Made by a program: the position numbers and the translations under genes. The notes beneath the pieces are model-generated. The model had not been told where the DNA came from and ran no database searches. It saw only the letters and a list, made by a program, of their open reading frames with translations. 16,268 nt of DNA from JAQGMJ01 sp036271855. GTDB taxonomy: Bacteria; Pseudomonadota; Gammaproteobacteria; Burkholderiales; JAEUOS01. The stretch is from contig DATAZV010000422.1 in NCBI GenBank assembly GCA_036271855.1, positions 1 through 16,268 of the forward strand, read 5' to 3'. Positions 14,690 through 16,268 of this stretch are shown in pieces; positions within the stretch are counted from its first letter, which is position 1, and each line of letters opens with the position of its first letter.

Positions 14690-15070
14690 GAAATCTCCAG
14701 CGGGGTCGAGGTATCCGAACAGCAGCCCCGGACCTAAGCGTTAAAGCATAGCAAATCGGGGGCCAACTTGTGTGAAGGCGCGATACGCCGGGACAAAAGC
14801 GGCACAAAAGCACCGATTTACCGCTGTAAGCCCTCGGGAAGGCACAAAGGTCGGGGCGCGAAAGGCGGCTTTCAAGCCGGATTTCGGGTTTGGGGCGACT
14901 CAAGCAACCGGTAAAAGCGGGTAAAACCGACTCGCGACGGTAAAATTCGCCACACCGGTTTTGCCGGTGTGGGCGAAAAGTAGGTACAAATCCGCAGAAG
15001 CGCCGGGGCCGTCCGCCACGTATCATCCATGCATCGAAGCTCAGCGCAGTCCACCCTGGAGTTCCCGATC
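14690..15070. other. Repeat-rich divergent intergenic region, no gene seen
   Basis: This 381-bp region separates the divergent COG0523 GTPase and FecR-domain genes. It contains tandem ACAAAAGC words (14793-14800 and 14804-14811, 11 bp apart), an inverted repeat CGGCTT-TC-AAGCCG (14866-14879), and GGTAAAA three times, starting at 14910, 14920 and 14939. It also has a strong hairpin at 14946-14977. Spacings of about 10, 11 and 19 bp place repeats on similar faces of the helix, as expected for protein-binding sites. No open frame with a ribosome-binding site is convincing, and no clear sigma70 promoter for the FecR-domain gene is seen. Confidence 0.5.
14946..14977. repeat. Long hairpin upstream of the FecR-domain gene
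   Basis: Thirteen base pairs form between 14946-14958 and 14964-14977 with a single bulged G and a TTTTG loop; the core is CCACACCGG/CCGGTGTGG. It lies about 95 bp before the ATG at 15071, in a divergent region where no gene ends, so an ordinary terminator role is not obvious. Confidence 0.6.
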
Positions 15071-15760
15071 ATGAGCAAAAGCGCCTCTTCCCGGCACGCT
15101 ACCCCTTGCACTTGCGGCGCCGCGCGCCTGACACGGCGCGGCTTTCTGGCGGGGGGCGCCGCGCTGGGGGCCGGCCTGGCCATGCCGTCCTGGGCGCAGG
15201 AGCGGGCCAAAAGCATACGTAGCCTCAGGGGCGCGGTGCGGGTCAACGGCGAGCGCGCCACGGCCAGCGCGCCGGTGCGTATCGGCGACACCATTGTCAC
15301 CGGTACCGACGGCCGCATCAGCTTCGTGGTCGGCAGCGACGCCTTTTTCCTGCGCGAGAATTCGGAGCTGAAAATCGAGGCTTCGGCTGTAGGCCGCGGC
15401 ATCATCGATTCCCTGCGCATGGTCACCGGCGCCTTGGGCGCGGTGTTCGGCAAGCGCGCCTCCGGGCAGCTTGCGCTGCACACGCCGACGGTGACGGCGG
15501 GCATCCGCGGCACCGGCTGCTACACCGAGGTGCGCGATGGAGGCGTGTACTTCTGCACCTGCTTCGGCGCGATCCAGCTGGAAAGCCTGAACGGCGGCCC
15601 GCGGGAACTGGTGGTGTCTTCGCACCACGACCCGCGCCGCATCATGCGCGATAGCGCCACCCACAACATGATGATGATTCCCGCCGGCTTCGGCATGCAC
15701 ACCGACCAGGAAATGGATGCGCTGGAAAAGCTGGTGGGCCGGCGCGCGCCCTGGGCCTAG
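15071..15760 (+). CDS. Tat-exported FecR-domain protein with conserved-looking Cys/His
   Basis: The 229-residue protein has a twin-arginine signal (LTRRGFLAGG, R22 R23, then a hydrophobic stretch to about 42), so it should be exported folded. A FecR domain covers about 48-145: an SLRGAVRVNG opening, then APVRIGDTIVTGTDGRISFVVG, LRENSELKIE and the TPTVTAGIRGTG end. Unlike FecR itself, it has no N-terminal anti-sigma region and no membrane anchor other than the signal. After the FecR domain come C150 and a CxC (C162, C164) plus histidines H185, H186, H198 and H210. Another CxC (C13, C15) precedes the twin arginines. ATG 15071 has GGAG at 15058-15061. No sigma factor or TonB receptor gene is nearby. 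Its role is unknown. Confidence 0.82.
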   Translation: MSKSASSRHATPCTCGAARLTRRGFLAGGAALGAGLAMPSWAQERAKSIRSLRGAVRVNGERATASAPVRIGDTIVTGTDGRISFVVGSDAFFLRENSELKIEASAVGRGIIDSLRMVTGALGAVFGKRASGQLALHTPTVTAGIRGTGCYTEVRDGGVYFCTCFGAIQLESLNGGPRELVVSSHHDPRRIMRDSATHNMMMIPAGFGMHTDQEMDALEKLVGRRAPWA

Positions 15761-15763
15761 GTT

Positions 15764-15793
15764 CCGGCAAAAGTAAAAACCTACTTTTGCCGG
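15764..15793. terminator. Perfect 12-bp hairpin after the FecR-domain gene
   Basis: CCGGCAAAAGTA (15764-15775) pairs with TACTTTTGCCGG (15782-15793) around AAAACC, 3 bp after the stop codon. A T-tract is not present after the stem on the + strand, but position and strength suggest transcript-end function in the 99-bp convergent gap. Confidence 0.6.
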
Positions 15794-15803
15794 GCTTGAC
15801 TTG

Positions 15804-15837
15804 CCTGAAATCGCCGGCAGAGCCGGACGATTTCAGG
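15804..15837. terminator. Second long hairpin between convergent genes
   Basis: CCTGAAATCG (15804-15813) plus CCGGC (15814-15818) pair with GCCGG (15822-15826) and CGATTTCAGG (15828-15837), with one bulged A and a 3-nt loop. The 15-bp stem lies 22 bp beyond the stop codon of the minus-strand methyltransferase gene. It has no T-tract. Confidence 0.6.
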
Positions 15838-15859
15838 ATTGAAATGCAAGGAAAAAGCT

Positions 15860-16267
15860 TTAAATCCTTCTGAGCACCAGACCCTTGAGGTATTCCCCTT
15901 CGGGGAAGGACAGCAGCATCGGATGGTCCGGGCCGGCCGACAGGCGCGCCTCGATGCGCGCATCGGCCCCGGCGTCGCTGGCCGCGCCGGCGACGATCTT
16001 GCCGAACACTTCCGGGCTGACCCCGCCGGAACAGGAGTAGGTGAACAGCAGCCCGCCGGGCTTGAGCATTTTCAGGCCAAGCAGGTTGATGTCTTTGTAG
16101 GCGCGGCTGGCGCGCTCCACCGTCGCCGGAGTCGGCGCGAATTTCGGCGGGTCGAGCACGATGGCGTCGAAGCTGCGGCCGGCGTCGCGCAATTCGCGCA
16201 AGGCCTTGAACACATCGGCTTCCAGCCACTCGGCGCGCGACGCGTCCAGGCCGTTGAGTGCGACGTT
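15860..16267 (-). CDS. rlmI: Class I SAM-dependent rRNA methyltransferase, RlmI-like, C-terminal part
   Basis: The gene runs off the right edge, leaving the last 135 residues; the PUA domain and SAM-binding glycine loop lie outside. The visible part begins NVALNGLDASRAEWLEADVF. It then has the m5C methyltransferase catalytic motif DPPKF (LDPPKFAPTP), the CRGYKDINL-like segment (RAYKDINLLGLKML), and GGLLFTYSCSGGV with the catalytic-type cysteine. It ends DHPMLLSFPEGEYLKGLVLRRI. All match RlmI, which makes m5C1962 in 23S rRNA from SAM. Some relatives in this family have other targets, so the symbol is a family-level assignment. Confidence 0.88.
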   Translation of the reverse strand, partial: NVALNGLDASRAEWLEADVFKALRELRDAGRSFDAIVLDPPKFAPTPATVERASRAYKDINLLGLKMLKPGGLLFTYSCSGGVSPEVFGKIVAGAASDAGADARIEARLSAGPDHPMLLSFPEGEYLKGLVLRRI

Positions 16268-16268
16268 G

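Overview
The window is a GC-rich, densely coded stretch of a bacterial chromosome, most likely from a betaproteobacterium. I infer this from several markers. The DksA has the CxxT...SxxA tail common in alpha- and betaproteobacteria and sits next to a COG0523 GTPase. The tRNA-Phe has a GGCCAAG acceptor and an encoded CCA end. There is a Bug/TctC-type binding protein, a family greatly expanded in Burkholderiales and relatives. I cannot name a genus. No phage, IS element, CRISPR array or rRNA is visible.

Left part (1-4030, all + strand): the 3' end of an isocitrate/isopropylmalate dehydrogenase-family gene; a 340-bp intergenic region with a promoter and an inverted repeat; a PadR regulator with a His/Gly/Arg-rich N-terminus like E. 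coli YqjI; an intrinsic-terminator-like hairpin; an MFS exporter of the EntS/MFS_3 type; and a PKHD-type 2-oxoglutarate/Fe(II) hydroxylase (YbiX/PiuC) with a near-consensus sigma70 promoter and a long structured leader. All three functional genes have iron- or metal-linked relatives, so a metal-homeostasis theme is plausible but inferred.

Middle (4036-10640): a minus-strand group runs thioredoxin-like gene, tctC-type binding protein, crotonase-fold enzyme, NDP-forming acyl-CoA synthetase. The last three are tightly packed and look like an uptake and CoA-activation operon for an unidentified organic acid. Then comes a + strand exported protein built from two copies of a DUF5666-like domain, convergent with a DHA2-type MFS efflux pump.

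Right part (10640-16268): a small exported protein coupled to a RidA-family deaminase (+); a dihydroflavonol-reductase-like SDR (-); tRNA-Phe (-); an operon of a COG0523 GTPase followed by dksA (-), in which DksA lacks a complete zinc site; a repeat-rich divergent intergenic region; a Tat-exported FecR-domain protein (+); two strong hairpins; and the 3' part of an RlmI-type rRNA methyltransferase (-).

Most genes belong to known families. The points most worth a second look are the hairpins placed between a regulator and its neighbour or inside divergent regions, the DksA/COG0523 pair, the crotonase with a changed active site, the duplicated DUF5666-like protein and the Cys/His-rich Tat-FecR protein.
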